From an uncultured Bacillota bacterium (GTDB lineage: Bacteria; Bacillota; Clostridia; Oscillospirales; Oscillospiraceae), in assembly GCA_937890735.1 (NCBI GenBank), contig CALACZ010000168.1:1-11473 (forward strand): 11,473 nt of DNA. Reading direction: 5' to 3'. Position numbers and translations under genes: made by a program. Shown piece after piece: positions 5,250 to 11,473 of the stretch (its first letter is position 1; every line of letters starts with the position of its first letter). Below the pieces are notes generated by a model that was not told the origin of the DNA, ran no database searches, and saw nothing but the letters and a program-made list of their open reading frames with translations.

Positions 5250-5303
5250 TGAAGAAAGGAGAAGAGAGAGCATTTTCTGCATATCGCGCATTCAAAAAAC
5301 AGT

Positions 5304-5321
5304 AAGGAGGTTTTTATCTTG
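5304..5321 (+). promoter_or_regulatory. Ribosome binding site selecting a TTG start
   Basis: AAGGAGG (5304-5310) lies 8 nt before TTG at 5319-5321. No ATG or GTG follows in this frame at usable spacing, so the gene most likely starts with TTG. Confidence 0.8.
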
Positions 5322-6254
5322 GATTTGAAGCGGAATGACCCCACGAAGCTCGGTATTCTGTTCATTTTGGCGCTGTCGATCCTGATCGTGACCTTGTTCT
5401 GCAGTTGGATCGGTATTTCTGTTTTTGGAGAGAGTGAGCATACGACGCTCCTGAAAGCGGCAGATCTCATGGATGAGCTGGGCAGCTTTGTAGAAGAGGA
5501 TCGTCTGACAGCAATAAAGACCATCATTTATCTGCTCCTGATCGTCTGTGTCATAACGGTCGCAGCTTCGGTCTACTCGCTTTTTAAGGCGCTGGCGGGC
5601 AAGGATGAGCCGACAGATGCCGGTTTTCTTGTTCCCGCTATTGTCTCCGCCCTTGTGATGCTGGCAGTGCTTATCGCAAATATCGTTCTTGAAAAGGAAA
5701 CCGACGGCTGGGTGGAGGAACTGTTCGTACTGACTGCTGCACCGTTCTATGTACTTGGCGCGGGCGCACTCGGTACCTATCTCTGCCGCACGCTGAACAA
5801 ACCAAAGCCCGACTATTCCGACGTTGTGGTCAGACATTTCTGCCCAGTATGCAAGAAGGAAGTCAAGGAGGGCGCGTTCTGCCCGAGCTGCGGCGGCAAG
5901 CTGGTCGATGCCGCTGCGCTTTGCGACCAGTGCGGCGAGCTTGCACCGGTCGGCGCACTTTTCTGCCCAAAATGCGGAAAAGACCTGCGAGACCTCACGC
6001 AAACCCAGCCGCCGCGCGAGGACTTCCACTGCCGAACCTGCGGCGCGGTGCTCAGCAAAGAGAAGATCAAAAACTATGGGCTGGAATATTGCCCGGTGTG
6101 CGGGGAAAAGATCGAACCGTACACCGCCTCGGGGAAACTGCTCAAGGGCGTCTGCCCAAGCTGCTATAACTATCGCAGTCTGGGACATTTCTGCCCCGTC
6201 TGCGGACGCGTTGTGCCGAAGGAAGTTTTTGTGACCACCGACGAGAGCGAATAA
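5319..6254 (+). CDS. Membrane protein with four C-terminal zinc ribbons
   Basis: The 311-residue product has no family I can name. The N-terminal half has four hydrophobic segments (about 11-33, 67-88, 102-124 and 134-156) with an acidic stretch between the first two. The C-terminal half (175-295) has eight CxxC pairs, at 175/178, 188/191, 202/205, 216/219, 238/241, 258/261, 279/282 and 292/295. They fall into four tandem zinc-ribbon or rubredoxin-like knuckles, most written CPxC followed by G. The ribbons presumably face the cytoplasm and bind zinc, acting as binding modules for protein or nucleic acid; this is inferred from the domain type only. It has a TTG start with a strong ribosome binding site and is monocistronic, between a structured RNA upstream and a shared terminator downstream. 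Codon use looks slightly less GC-biased in the membrane half than in neighbours. Confidence 0.85.
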   Translation: MDLKRNDPTKLGILFILALSILIVTLFCSWIGISVFGESEHTTLLKAADLMDELGSFVEEDRLTAIKTIIYLLLIVCVITVAASVYSLFKALAGKDEPTDAGFLVPAIVSALVMLAVLIANIVLEKETDGWVEELFVLTAAPFYVLGAGALGTYLCRTLNKPKPDYSDVVVRHFCPVCKKEVKEGAFCPSCGGKLVDAAALCDQCGELAPVGALFCPKCGKDLRDLTQTQPPREDFHCRTCGAVLSKEKIKNYGLEYCPVCGEKIEPYTASGKLLKGVCPSCYNYRSLGHFCPVCGRVVPKEVFVTTDESE

Positions 6255-6258
6255 AACG

Positions 6259-6297
6259 AAGCTCGCCTGCACCATTGTTGGTGCAGGCGAGCTTTTT
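6259..6297. terminator. Bidirectional terminator between convergent genes
   Basis: A perfect 16-bp stem, AAGCTCGCCTGCACCA (6259-6274) with its complement (6279-6294), and a TTGT loop. TTTTT lies on the + side, and the minus side ends CTTCGTTTTATT. It serves the zinc-ribbon gene and mgtE, whose stops flank it. Confidence 0.9.
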
Positions 6298-6303
6298 GCA
6301 ATA

Positions 6304-7689
6304 TCAGGCGCTGTGGAGTCCGAGGATGGCGACCGCGAAGCGGAAATAGACGAGCAGGGACAAAAAGTCCACGATCGTTGTGATGAGCGGGGACGCCATG
6401 ACCGCCGGGTCGAAGCCGATCTTTTTTGCCAGCAGCGGCAGCGTACAGCCGATGAGCTTGGCAACGCACACGGTGACCGCCATCGACAGGCTGACCACGA
6501 GCGCGACCATGGGGGTCACGGTCTGATCGCCCAGCAGCAGGTGATCGATCAGCATGACCTTGCCGAAGCACGCCGCCGCCAGCACGAGGGCGCACAGCAC
6601 CGCCACGCGAATTTCCTTCCACATGACGCGCAGGATGTCGCGGAACTCGATCTCGCCCAGCGAGATGCTGCGGATGATGGTGACGCTCGCCTGCGAGCCG
6701 GAGTTGCCGCCGGTGTCCATCAGCATGGGGATGAACGCCGTGAGGCACGGCAGAAACGTCAGCGCGTTTTCAAAGCGCGTGATGACGTAGCCGGTGAGCG
6801 TTGCCGAGATCATCAGCAGCAGCAGCCACGGCATACGATTGCGCCAGATCTCAAACGGGGAAGAGCGCAGATACGGGTGCTCGGACGGCAGCATGGCCGC
6901 CATCTTTTCAATATCCTCCGTTGCCTCGTCCTCCATGACGTCCATCGCGTCGTCGAACGTGACGATGCCGACCAGCCGGAACTCGGTGTCCACGACCGGC
7001 AGGGCAAGGAAATTGTACTTGGAGAACATCTGCGCGACCTGCTCCTTATCGTCGAGCGTGTTGACCGCAATGACGTGCTCCTGCATGATGGACTCGATCG
7101 TCGCCTCGTCGTCCTCGCACAAAAGCAGATCCTTCACCGTGACCAGACCGATGAGCTTGTGCCCGTGGGTCACGTAACAGGTGTAGATCGTCTCTTTATC
7201 GATGCCGGTGCGGCGGATGCGCAAGATCGCCTCCTCCACCGTCATGGCGGGGCGCAGCGAGACATATTCGGTGGTCATGATGCTGCCGGCAGAGTCCTCG
7301 GGATAGCGCAGGATCTCGTTGATCTGCTTGCGCATTTCGGGCTCTGCCTGCGCGAGGATACGCTGCACGACGTTGGCGGGCATTTCCTCCACCACGTCCA
7401 CCGCGTCGTCAACGTACAGCTCGTCGATGACCTCCTTGAGCTCAGAATCGGAGAAGCCGCGGATGAGCAGCTCCTGCGAGTCTGGCTCCATTTCCACAAA
7501 TGTTTCCGCCGCCAGCTCCTTGGGCAGCAGACGGAACATCAGCGGAAGGCGGGATTCGTCCAGCTCGTCAAACACCGCCGCAATGTCGGCGGGGTTCATC
7601 GTTGTCAGGACGTCCCGCAGCGAGAAATACTTTTTCTCGTCCAGCAGCTTGACGAGCGTATTTCCCACGGAAAAATTTCGTTCTGCCAT
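6304..7689 (-). CDS. mgtE: Magnesium transporter MgtE
   Basis: MgtE is a homodimeric Mg2+ channel of the plasma membrane, gated by intracellular Mg2+. The 461-residue product has the full family plan. An N-terminal superhelical domain (about 20-130) is rich in D/E. Two CBS domains follow (about 137-195, with SIMTTEYVSL; and 200-260, with ALPVVDTEFRLVGIVTFDD), then a plug helix and five transmembrane segments (about 285-457). Family motifs PMLMDTGGNSGSQAS (321-335) and GFDPAVMASPLITTIVD (425-441) are intact. D441 is at the position of the pore aspartate known from the Thermus protein. Start: AGGAGG lies 9 nt before ATG at 7689. It is transcribed alone from a promoter at 7908-7936, leaving a leader of about 210 nt. 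No M-box riboswitch sequence is visible in that leader. Confidence 0.97.
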   Translation of the reverse strand: MAERNFSVGNTLVKLLDEKKYFSLRDVLTTMNPADIAAVFDELDESRLPLMFRLLPKELAAETFVEMEPDSQELLIRGFSDSELKEVIDELYVDDAVDVVEEMPANVVQRILAQAEPEMRKQINEILRYPEDSAGSIMTTEYVSLRPAMTVEEAILRIRRTGIDKETIYTCYVTHGHKLIGLVTVKDLLLCEDDEATIESIMQEHVIAVNTLDDKEQVAQMFSKYNFLALPVVDTEFRLVGIVTFDDAMDVMEDEATEDIEKMAAMLPSEHPYLRSSPFEIWRNRMPWLLLLMISATLTGYVITRFENALTFLPCLTAFIPMLMDTGGNSGSQASVTIIRSISLGEIEFRDILRVMWKEIRVAVLCALVLAAACFGKVMLIDHLLLGDQTVTPMVALVVSLSMAVTVCVAKLIGCTLPLLAKKIGFDPAVMASPLITTIVDFLSLLVYFRFAVAILGLHSA

Positions 7690-7726
7690 GGACCTTTCCT
7701 CCTAAAATTTGATGATTGCTTTAGGA

Positions 7727-7834
7727 AGTAAGCCACACGTCACAGGCAAATCAGCAGTGAGAGAACAGCACGCACGAAGGCGGCTCGCTCCCGGCGCAAC
7801 TTCGACCTGCGGATGTGCCGTTACTACTTCCTGC
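7727..7834 (-). promoter_or_regulatory. Structured leader segment of mgtE
   Basis: On the minus strand AGGAAGTA (about 7825-7832) pairs perfectly with TACTTCCT (about 7731-7738), bracketing about 85 nt. Inner pairs such as CAGG/CCTG and CACA/TGTG are possible. A further hairpin, GGGCGC/GCGCCC with a 3-nt loop, lies at 7877-7891. The conserved M-box words (TTAGGTGAGGCTCC and GTGCTAAAGCTC) are absent. Confidence 0.4.
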
Positions 7835-7840
7835 GTCCAT
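7751..7840 (-). CDS. Possible leader peptide of mgtE (29 codons)
   Basis: On the minus strand, AAGGAG (7850-7855) lies 9 nt before ATG at 7838-7840, opening a 29-codon frame (MDAGSSNGTS...) that ends TGA at 7751-7753. It stops 61 nt before mgtE, within its leader. The peptide is rich in Ser, Cys and Gly and resembles no leader peptide I know; Mg2+-sensing leaders such as MgtL are usually proline- or acid-rich. The frame lies largely inside the span bounded by AGGAAGTA/TACTTCCT, so translating it would disturb that structure. It may be chance; the ribosome binding site is the main evidence. Confidence 0.35.
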   Translation of the reverse strand: MDAGSSNGTSAGRSCAGSEPPSCVLFSHC

Positions 7841-7907
7841 TCTTCTTCACTCCTTTTTCGTTCAAATGGGACACACGGGCGCACTGCGCCCACAAACATC
7901 CATTCTC

Positions 7908-7936
7908 ATTTTAGGCGCTTTATTTCTTCTTGTCAA
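7908..7936 (-). promoter_or_regulatory. mgtE promoter
   Basis: On the minus strand: TTGACA (7931-7936), 17 nt, TAAAAT (7908-7913). A start near 7901 gives a leader of about 210 nt before mgtE. Confidence 0.85.
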
Positions 7937-7958
7937 CTACAACGACGTTTTTTTATCA

Positions 7959-7987
7959 TTGGCAGCGCCGCGCGTTTGTGATACAAT
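7959..7987 (+). promoter_or_regulatory. alaX-nudC promoter
   Basis: TTGGCA (7959-7964), 17 nt, TACAAT (7982-7987), with TG at 7979-7980 forming an extended -10 (TGATACAAT). A second TATAAT at 7991-7996 has no matching -35. It diverges from the mgtE promoter 22 bp away. Confidence 0.75.
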
Positions 7988-8027
7988 CGCTATAATCCAT
8001 AGATAAATAGATAAAAGGAGCGTTCCG

Positions 8028-9185
8028 ATGGAAACGGTCAGACTTTATTATCAGGATGCCCATATGCGGGAATTTTCCGCGCGCGTTGTGGCGTGCGAGG
8101 CGGAAAAGAAGGGCTTTGCGGTCGTTTTGGACCAGACGGCGTTTTATCCCGAGGGCGGCGGGCAGCCGGGCGATACGGGTACGCTGGACAGCGTCCGCGT
8201 GCTCGACACCCACGCGCGCGGCGAACTCGTCGTGCATACCTGCGACGCGCCGCTTGCCGTCGGCAGCACCGTGCGCGGCACGATCGACTGGGCGCGGCGG
8301 TTTGACTATATGCAGCAGCACAGCGGCGAGCATATCGTCAGCGGCATCATCCACCGCCGCTTCGGCTATGAAAACGTCGGCTTCCACATGGGCGCGGATA
8401 TGGTGACCATCGACTTTTCGGGACTGCTCACGATGGACGATGTGCGCGACATTGAGCGCGAGGCGAATGAAGCCGTTTGGGCGGATCTGCCCGTCGTCGT
8501 GTCGTGGGTGGACGGCGAGGAGAAGGCAAATGCGGTATATCGCAGCAAAAAGCCGATTAGCGGCGTGCTGCGGCTGGTGACCATCCCCGCCATCGACGTG
8601 TGCGCGTGCTGCGGCACACACGTCTCCATGACCGGCGAGATCGGGCTTATCAAAATCTTCACCTGCCAGAAATTCCACGACGGCGTGCGGCTGGAGATGC
8701 TCTGCGGGCGCAAGGCGTTTGATTATGTAAACTCGATCCTGACGCAGAACAAGCGCATTTCGGGTCTGCTCTCGGCAAAGCCGCAGCAGACGGCGCAGGC
8801 GGCGGAGCGGGTGCTGGACGAGCTGGCGCAGGTCAAATACCGCGCGGGCGCGCTGGAGCTGCGGCTCATTGAGCGGGCGGCGGCAGAACTCGAAGGCAAG
8901 GGCGACAGCCTGCTGTTTATGGACCTCAGCGCCGACGGGCTGCGCCAGATGGCGGACGCCGGAATGCGCGCCTGCGGCGGTGTGTGCGCGGTGTTCACCG
9001 GCAGCGACGAGGCGGGCTGGCGCTATGCCATCGGGCACGCGGGCGGCGACCTGCGCGCGTTTTCCAAGCGCATGAACGACGCGCTCCGCGGGCGCGGCGG
9101 CGGCAAGCCGGAGTTCGTACAGGGGTCAGTGCAGGCGAGCCGAGCCGAGATCGAGGCGTTCTGGAACGGGGGACGGGAAGCATGA
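8028..9185 (+). CDS. alaX: Alanyl-tRNA editing protein AlaX-L
   Basis: A free-standing homologue of the editing half of alanyl-tRNA synthetase, which hydrolyses Ser-tRNA(Ala) or Gly-tRNA(Ala) in trans. The 385-residue product has the long (AlaX-L) form. An N-terminal beta-barrel part carries PEGGGQPGDTG (41-51). The editing site carries the zinc ligands H98 and H102 (HSGEH), C194 and H198 (CACCGTH). After a helical linker rich in A, E and R (about 255-290), a C-terminal DHHA1-type domain ends in GRGGGKPEFVQGS (355-367), as in the AlaRS C-Ala domain. There is no aminoacylation domain, so this is not a truncated AlaRS. Start: AAAAGGAG lies 7-8 nt before ATG at 8028. It overlaps nudC by ATGA. 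Confidence 0.94.
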   Translation: METVRLYYQDAHMREFSARVVACEAEKKGFAVVLDQTAFYPEGGGQPGDTGTLDSVRVLDTHARGELVVHTCDAPLAVGSTVRGTIDWARRFDYMQQHSGEHIVSGIIHRRFGYENVGFHMGADMVTIDFSGLLTMDDVRDIEREANEAVWADLPVVVSWVDGEEKANAVYRSKKPISGVLRLVTIPAIDVCACCGTHVSMTGEIGLIKIFTCQKFHDGVRLEMLCGRKAFDYVNSILTQNKRISGLLSAKPQQTAQAAERVLDELAQVKYRAGALELRLIERAAAELEGKGDSLLFMDLSADGLRQMADAGMRACGGVCAVFTGSDEAGWRYAIGHAGGDLRAFSKRMNDALRGRGGGKPEFVQGSVQASRAEIEAFWNGGREA

Positions 9186-9997
9186 TCCAGGATATTTTTC
9201 CGCATATCTATCACAACGAAATGTCGTGGCGCGCGCCGCGCGCGGGGGATTCACTGCTGCTTTTAAGGGACGGGCACGTCTACGCGCATATCGAGGACGG
9301 CAGGGTGGAGCTGCCGCGGCTTGAGGACGCGGGCGAGAACCTGCAATACCTGTTTTCCATCGACGAACAGGCGTATTACTGGCAGTACGCCGGGCAGCAC
9401 CCGGTCATTCCCGGCTTTTCGTATCTGCCGGACGCGGAGCTGCGCGCCTGCTGCCCGGATGAGACGCTGTTTGCCTGCGCCGCGGCGCAGAGTTTAGTCC
9501 GCTGGTATCGCGCCAACCGCTTCTGCGGGCGCTGCGGCGCGCACATGACGCCGAGCAAAACGGAGCGGGCGATGGTCTGCCCGGCGTGCGGGCAGACGGT
9601 GTATCCGAAAATTTGCCCGGCGGTGATCGCGGCGGTGCACGACGGCGACCGGCTGCTGCTCACGCGCTACCGCGGCAGAGCGTTCAAAAAATATGCGCTC
9701 GTGGCGGGCTTTAACGAGATTGGCGAGTCGATCGAGCAGACCGTCCACCGCGAGGTGCTGGAGGAGACGGGCGTGCGCGTGAAAAATCTGCGGTTTTACA
9801 AATCGCAGCCGTGGGTGTTCACCGACACACTGCTCATGGGCTTTTACGCGGAGCTGGACGGCAGCGACAAAATTCGCGTGCAGGAGGACGAACTGGCGGA
9901 GGCGGGCTGGTTTCTGCGCAGCGAGCTGCCGGAGGAGCACTCGAACATCAGCCTGACGGGCGAGATGATCGAGCAGTTCCGCGCGGGCAAGATGTGA
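9182..9997 (+). CDS. nudC: NAD(+) diphosphatase / NAD-cap decapping Nudix hydrolase
   Basis: NudC-family Nudix enzymes split NADH/NAD+ into NMN(H) and AMP, and in characterised members remove NAD caps from RNA 5' ends. The 271-residue product has the family's layout. A divergent N-terminal domain is followed by a zinc ribbon with Cys115, Cys118, Cys133 and Cys136 (CGRC, CPAC). The Nudix box, G176-x5-E182-x7-REVLEETGV, is complete, with R190/E191 and E194/E195. The NudC-specific motif SQPW follows at 208-211, here as SQPWVFTDT where the classical form is SQPWPFPxS. The start ATG at 9182 overlaps the alaX stop (ATGA), so translation is probably coupled; the only purine tract upstream is GGGGGACGGGAAG. 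The longer frame from 8984 reads out of frame through alaX and is rejected. Confidence 0.93.
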   Translation: MIQDIFPHIYHNEMSWRAPRAGDSLLLLRDGHVYAHIEDGRVELPRLEDAGENLQYLFSIDEQAYYWQYAGQHPVIPGFSYLPDAELRACCPDETLFACAAAQSLVRWYRANRFCGRCGAHMTPSKTERAMVCPACGQTVYPKICPAVIAAVHDGDRLLLTRYRGRAFKKYALVAGFNEIGESIEQTVHREVLEETGVRVKNLRFYKSQPWVFTDTLLMGFYAELDGSDKIRVQEDELAEAGWFLRSELPEEHSNISLTGEMIEQFRAGKM

Positions 9998-10039
9998 ACA
10001 TTTTTGGAATTTTTTCTGCGGGGCTTTCCTTTTGCGCTT

Positions 10040-10061
10040 TTATGCGTTAAAATAAGCATAA
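10040..10061 (+). promoter_or_regulatory. Inverted repeat around a -10-like element
   Basis: TTATGC (10040-10045) and GCATAA (10056-10061) flank TTAAAAT, a possible -10 (TAAAAT, 10048-10053) ahead of the next gene. No convincing -35 is seen. The arrangement could be an operator or a weak terminator-like hairpin. Confidence 0.3.
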
Positions 10062-10082
10062 ATCGGACGGGAGGCACGCAGA

Positions 10083-10403
10083 ATGGACGAAAACGAACGC
10101 ACGCAGTTAGAGCAGCAGACACCGCAGGAAAACGCGCCGGAGCAGCCGGAGCAAAAGAACGAAAGCGTCACCGAGGCGCGCGACAAAACACGCCGCAATA
10201 TCCTGCACACGGTCTGCGGGGGCTACCTTGCCTACCTGTCCTATAAAATGTTTCGCAGCTTTTCGGAGCTGATCGCCTCCGAGGGCTGGAGCGGCAACAC
10301 GATCATCAGTCTCGCCGGCGGCGTGGTGTTTGCCACTGTTGCGGTGTTTCTGCTGGTGGGTGTCGTGCGGCGCGTGCTGCGGCAGATTCATGAGAAGGAC
10401 TGA
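10083..10403 (+). CDS. Small membrane protein of unknown function
   Basis: The 106-residue product is not recognised. The first 38 residues are highly charged and rich in Q and E (MDENERTQLEQQTPQENAPE). An amphipathic or weakly hydrophobic helix (about 40-60) follows, then a clear transmembrane segment (about 73-95) and a basic cytoplasmic tail (RRVLRQIHEKD). The start is supported by GGGAGG (10069-10074), 8 nt before ATG. It is followed after 21 nt by another small membrane protein, with which it probably forms an operon. The acidic low-complexity N-terminus suggests a cytoplasmic tail; no catalytic motif is visible. Confidence 0.75.
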   Translation: MDENERTQLEQQTPQENAPEQPEQKNESVTEARDKTRRNILHTVCGGYLAYLSYKMFRSFSELIASEGWSGNTIISLAGGVVFATVAVFLLVGVVRRVLRQIHEKD

Positions 10404-10424
10404 GAAAATCAAAGGAGAAAACCG

Positions 10425-10796
10425 ATGAATAACGATTCCATGTTTTTGATGCTCGACCTCATCTCGCTGGGGTGCGGGATCTACTGCTTTTACACCTGGA
10501 TCAGGCTGATCGTCGAGAAGCACCTGTTCAAAAACGGTCTGCTGATCCCCAAGGACAAGACGGCGGCGGACTGTTTGGACGAAGAGGCATTCATCGCCTA
10601 CATGAAGCCGCGCATGGCGGTGCTGGCATTCGTGACCACGATCTACGGCATTTTGCAGGTGCTCAACAACTCCGTGCTGGAAACGCCGTTTATGAATCTG
10701 TGGCAGAGCCTGGCGCTGCTGGGCGTGGTGCTGGCGGTGCTCGTGTGGTACGCCATCGCCAACAGCAAGGCAAACCGTGAGTATTTCGGTATGTGA
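10425..10796 (+). CDS. Small multi-pass membrane protein of unknown function
   Basis: The 123-residue product is not recognised. Hydrophobic segments lie at about 6-29, 63-80 and 92-113. The region between the first and second (31-62) is charged and soluble (EKHLFKNGLLIPKDKTAADC then LDEEAF). AAAGGAG at 10410-10416 lies 8 nt before ATG and fixes the start. It follows the 106-residue membrane protein by 21 nt, and a strong terminator begins 10 nt after its stop, so the pair is a two-gene unit. Function unknown. Confidence 0.78.
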   Translation: MNNDSMFLMLDLISLGCGIYCFYTWIRLIVEKHLFKNGLLIPKDKTAADCLDEEAFIAYMKPRMAVLAFVTTIYGILQVLNNSVLETPFMNLWQSLALLGVVLAVLVWYAIANSKANREYFGM

Positions 10797-10805
10797 ATCA
10801 GATTT

Positions 10806-10836
10806 GAAAAATCCCGACGTTCTGTCGGGATTTTTC
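10806..10836. terminator. Bidirectional rho-independent terminator
   Basis: A perfect 13-bp stem, GAAAAATCCCGAC (10806-10818) with GTCGGGATTTTTC (10824-10836), and a GTTCT loop. The arms themselves supply the A and U runs. It ends the small membrane protein unit. Confidence 0.92.
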
Positions 10837-10865
10837 TTGTAAATCCGCGCGCTCTGTGGTAGACT
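10837..10865 (+). promoter_or_regulatory. prfC promoter
   Basis: TTGTAA (10837-10842), 17 nt, TAGACT (10860-10865), each four of six matches. A start near 10872 gives a leader of about 88 nt holding two ribosome binding sites. The -35 directly abuts the preceding terminator stem. Confidence 0.6.
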
Positions 10866-10896
10866 AAACCAGTTGCAAGTCGATCAAACAATGTTT

Positions 10897-10914
10897 GGAG
10901 GGTGTCCCATGTAG
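10897..10914 (+). promoter_or_regulatory. Start-stop element (RBS-ATG-TAG) in the prfC leader
   Basis: GGAGG (10897-10901), a 7-nt spacer, ATG (10909-10911) and immediately TAG (10912-10914). The prfC site repeats the same layout: TTTGGAGG, 7 nt, ATG at 10960. ATG-TAG is in the prfC frame and no other stop lies between, so read-through would add 17 codons to RF3. A 7-codon frame from ATG 10891 (M-F-G-G-C-P-M) ends at the same TAG but has no ribosome binding site. Confidence 0.45.
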
Positions 10915-10959
10915 GCGGATATTTGGCTACGCGAACAAAAAATATTTGGAGGTACTTAC

Positions 10960-11473
10960 ATGGCATCCCTGAAAGAAGAGATCTCCCGGCGCAGGACGTT
11001 TGCGATCATCTCGCACCCGGACGCCGGTAAAACGACACTGACGGAAAAATTCCTGCTCTACGGCGGGGCGATCGCGCAGGCAGGCGCGGTCAAGGGCAAG
11101 AAGAACTCCCGCGCGGCGGTCTCCGACTGGATGGAGATCGAGAAGCAGCGCGGCATTTCGGTCACCTCGTCCGTGATGCAGTTCCAGTATGAGGGCTTCT
11201 GCATCAACATTCTGGATACGCCCGGTCACCAGGACTTTTCGGAGGACACCTACCGCACGCTCATGGCGGCGGACTCCGCCGTGATGGTCATCGACGGCGC
11301 AAAGGGCGTTGAGCCGCAGACGCGCAAGCTCTTTAAGGTCTGCGCCATGCGCCGCATCCCCATTTTTACGTTTATCAACAAGATGGATCGCGAATCGCGC
11401 GACCCGTTTGAGCTGCTCGACGAGCTGGAAAACGAGCTCGGCATCGAGACCTACGCCTGCAACTGGCCCATCG
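10960..11473 (+). CDS. prfC: Peptide chain release factor 3, 5' part
   Basis: RF3 is the translational GTPase that frees RF1/RF2 from the ribosome after peptide release. The first 171 codons are present and the gene runs off the window. The GTP-binding motifs are all seen: G1 SHPDAGKTT (18-26), G2 RGIS (64-67), G3 DTPGH (86-90) and G4 NKMD (140-143). The N-terminal EISRRRTFAIISHPDAGKTTL and EIEKQRGISVTSSVMQF regions are typical of RF3 and separate it from EF-G, LepA and tetracycline-resistance proteins. GGAGG (10948-10952) lies 7 nt before ATG. Its leader carries a start-stop element in the same frame, described separately. Confidence 0.96.
   Translation, partial: MASLKEEISRRRTFAIISHPDAGKTTLTEKFLLYGGAIAQAGAVKGKKNSRAAVSDWMEIEKQRGISVTSSVMQFQYEGFCINILDTPGHQDFSEDTYRTLMAADSAVMVIDGAKGVEPQTRKLFKVCAMRRIPIFTFINKMDRESRDPFELLDELENELGIETYACNWPI

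Noticed and set aside
5292..6464. A 390-codon minus frame opposite the zinc-ribbon gene
   Set aside because: It crosses a strong bidirectional terminator and the mgtE 3' end, and the + strand has a regular pattern of eight CxxC pairs with a strong ribosome binding site.
6313..7731. A 472-codon + frame opposite mgtE
   Set aside because: Low-complexity D/H/R/Q-rich translation, no ribosome binding site, and complete overlap with a well-conserved mgtE on the minus strand.
7690..7910. M-box (ykoK) magnesium riboswitch ahead of mgtE
   Set aside because: None of the conserved M-box words could be found on the minus strand. A covariance-model scan would settle it.
7702..7981. Frames 7702-7899 (-) and 7709-7981 (+) between mgtE and alaX
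   Set aside because: They have no ribosome binding site and they overlap the divergent promoters. Only the 29-codon frame at 7751-7840 has a proper site, and it is listed as tentative.

Overview
The window looks like a chromosomal segment of a GC-rich Clostridia bacterium, most likely an Oscillospiraceae/Ruminococcaceae-type gut organism. This is inferred from three things: a class A RNase P RNA, strong AGGAGG ribosome binding sites with sigma-A type promoters, and abundant short palindromic intergenic repeats of a kind I associate with that family. No integrase, transposase, phage gene, tRNA or CRISPR array is visible. Most coding content is housekeeping.

Layout. 1-607: 3' end of a ClpC-type unfoldase gene with a terminator. 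667-1192: gene-free, packed with seven palindromic repeat copies, four in + and three in - orientation. 1229-1718 (-): rnpB with its own terminator and promoter. The rnpB promoter stands back to back with the promoter of a murD-ispD-ispF operon (1821-4411, +), which joins peptidoglycan precursor synthesis to the MEP isoprenoid pathway. 4424-4850: a second repeat-rich gap holding another family of hairpin repeats. 4932-5249: a promoter followed by a strongly structured, unidentified RNA with a terminator and then a bistable hairpin. It lies ahead of a membrane protein with four zinc ribbons (5319-6254, +). That gene converges on mgtE (6304-7689, -), a magnesium transporter gene with a roughly 210-nt leader that lacks a recognisable M-box but holds a possible 29-codon ORF. 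Divergently, alaX (alanyl-tRNA editing) and nudC (NAD-cap/NADH pyrophosphatase) overlap by ATGA (8028-9997, +). Two small membrane proteins of unknown function follow (10083-10796). The window ends in the 5' part of prfC (release factor 3, 10960 onward).

The observations most worth a second look are in leaders and gaps rather than in proteins. First, a perfect ribosome binding site followed by ATG-TAG (start-stop) lies 51 nt ahead of prfC and in its reading frame, which suggests autoregulation by a termination factor. Second, there is the orphan structured RNA with competing helices ahead of the zinc-ribbon gene. Third, there is the mgtE leader. Fourth, the repeat copies differ by a compensatory base-pair change. 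All function assignments rest on reading motifs by eye; no database or folding program was run.
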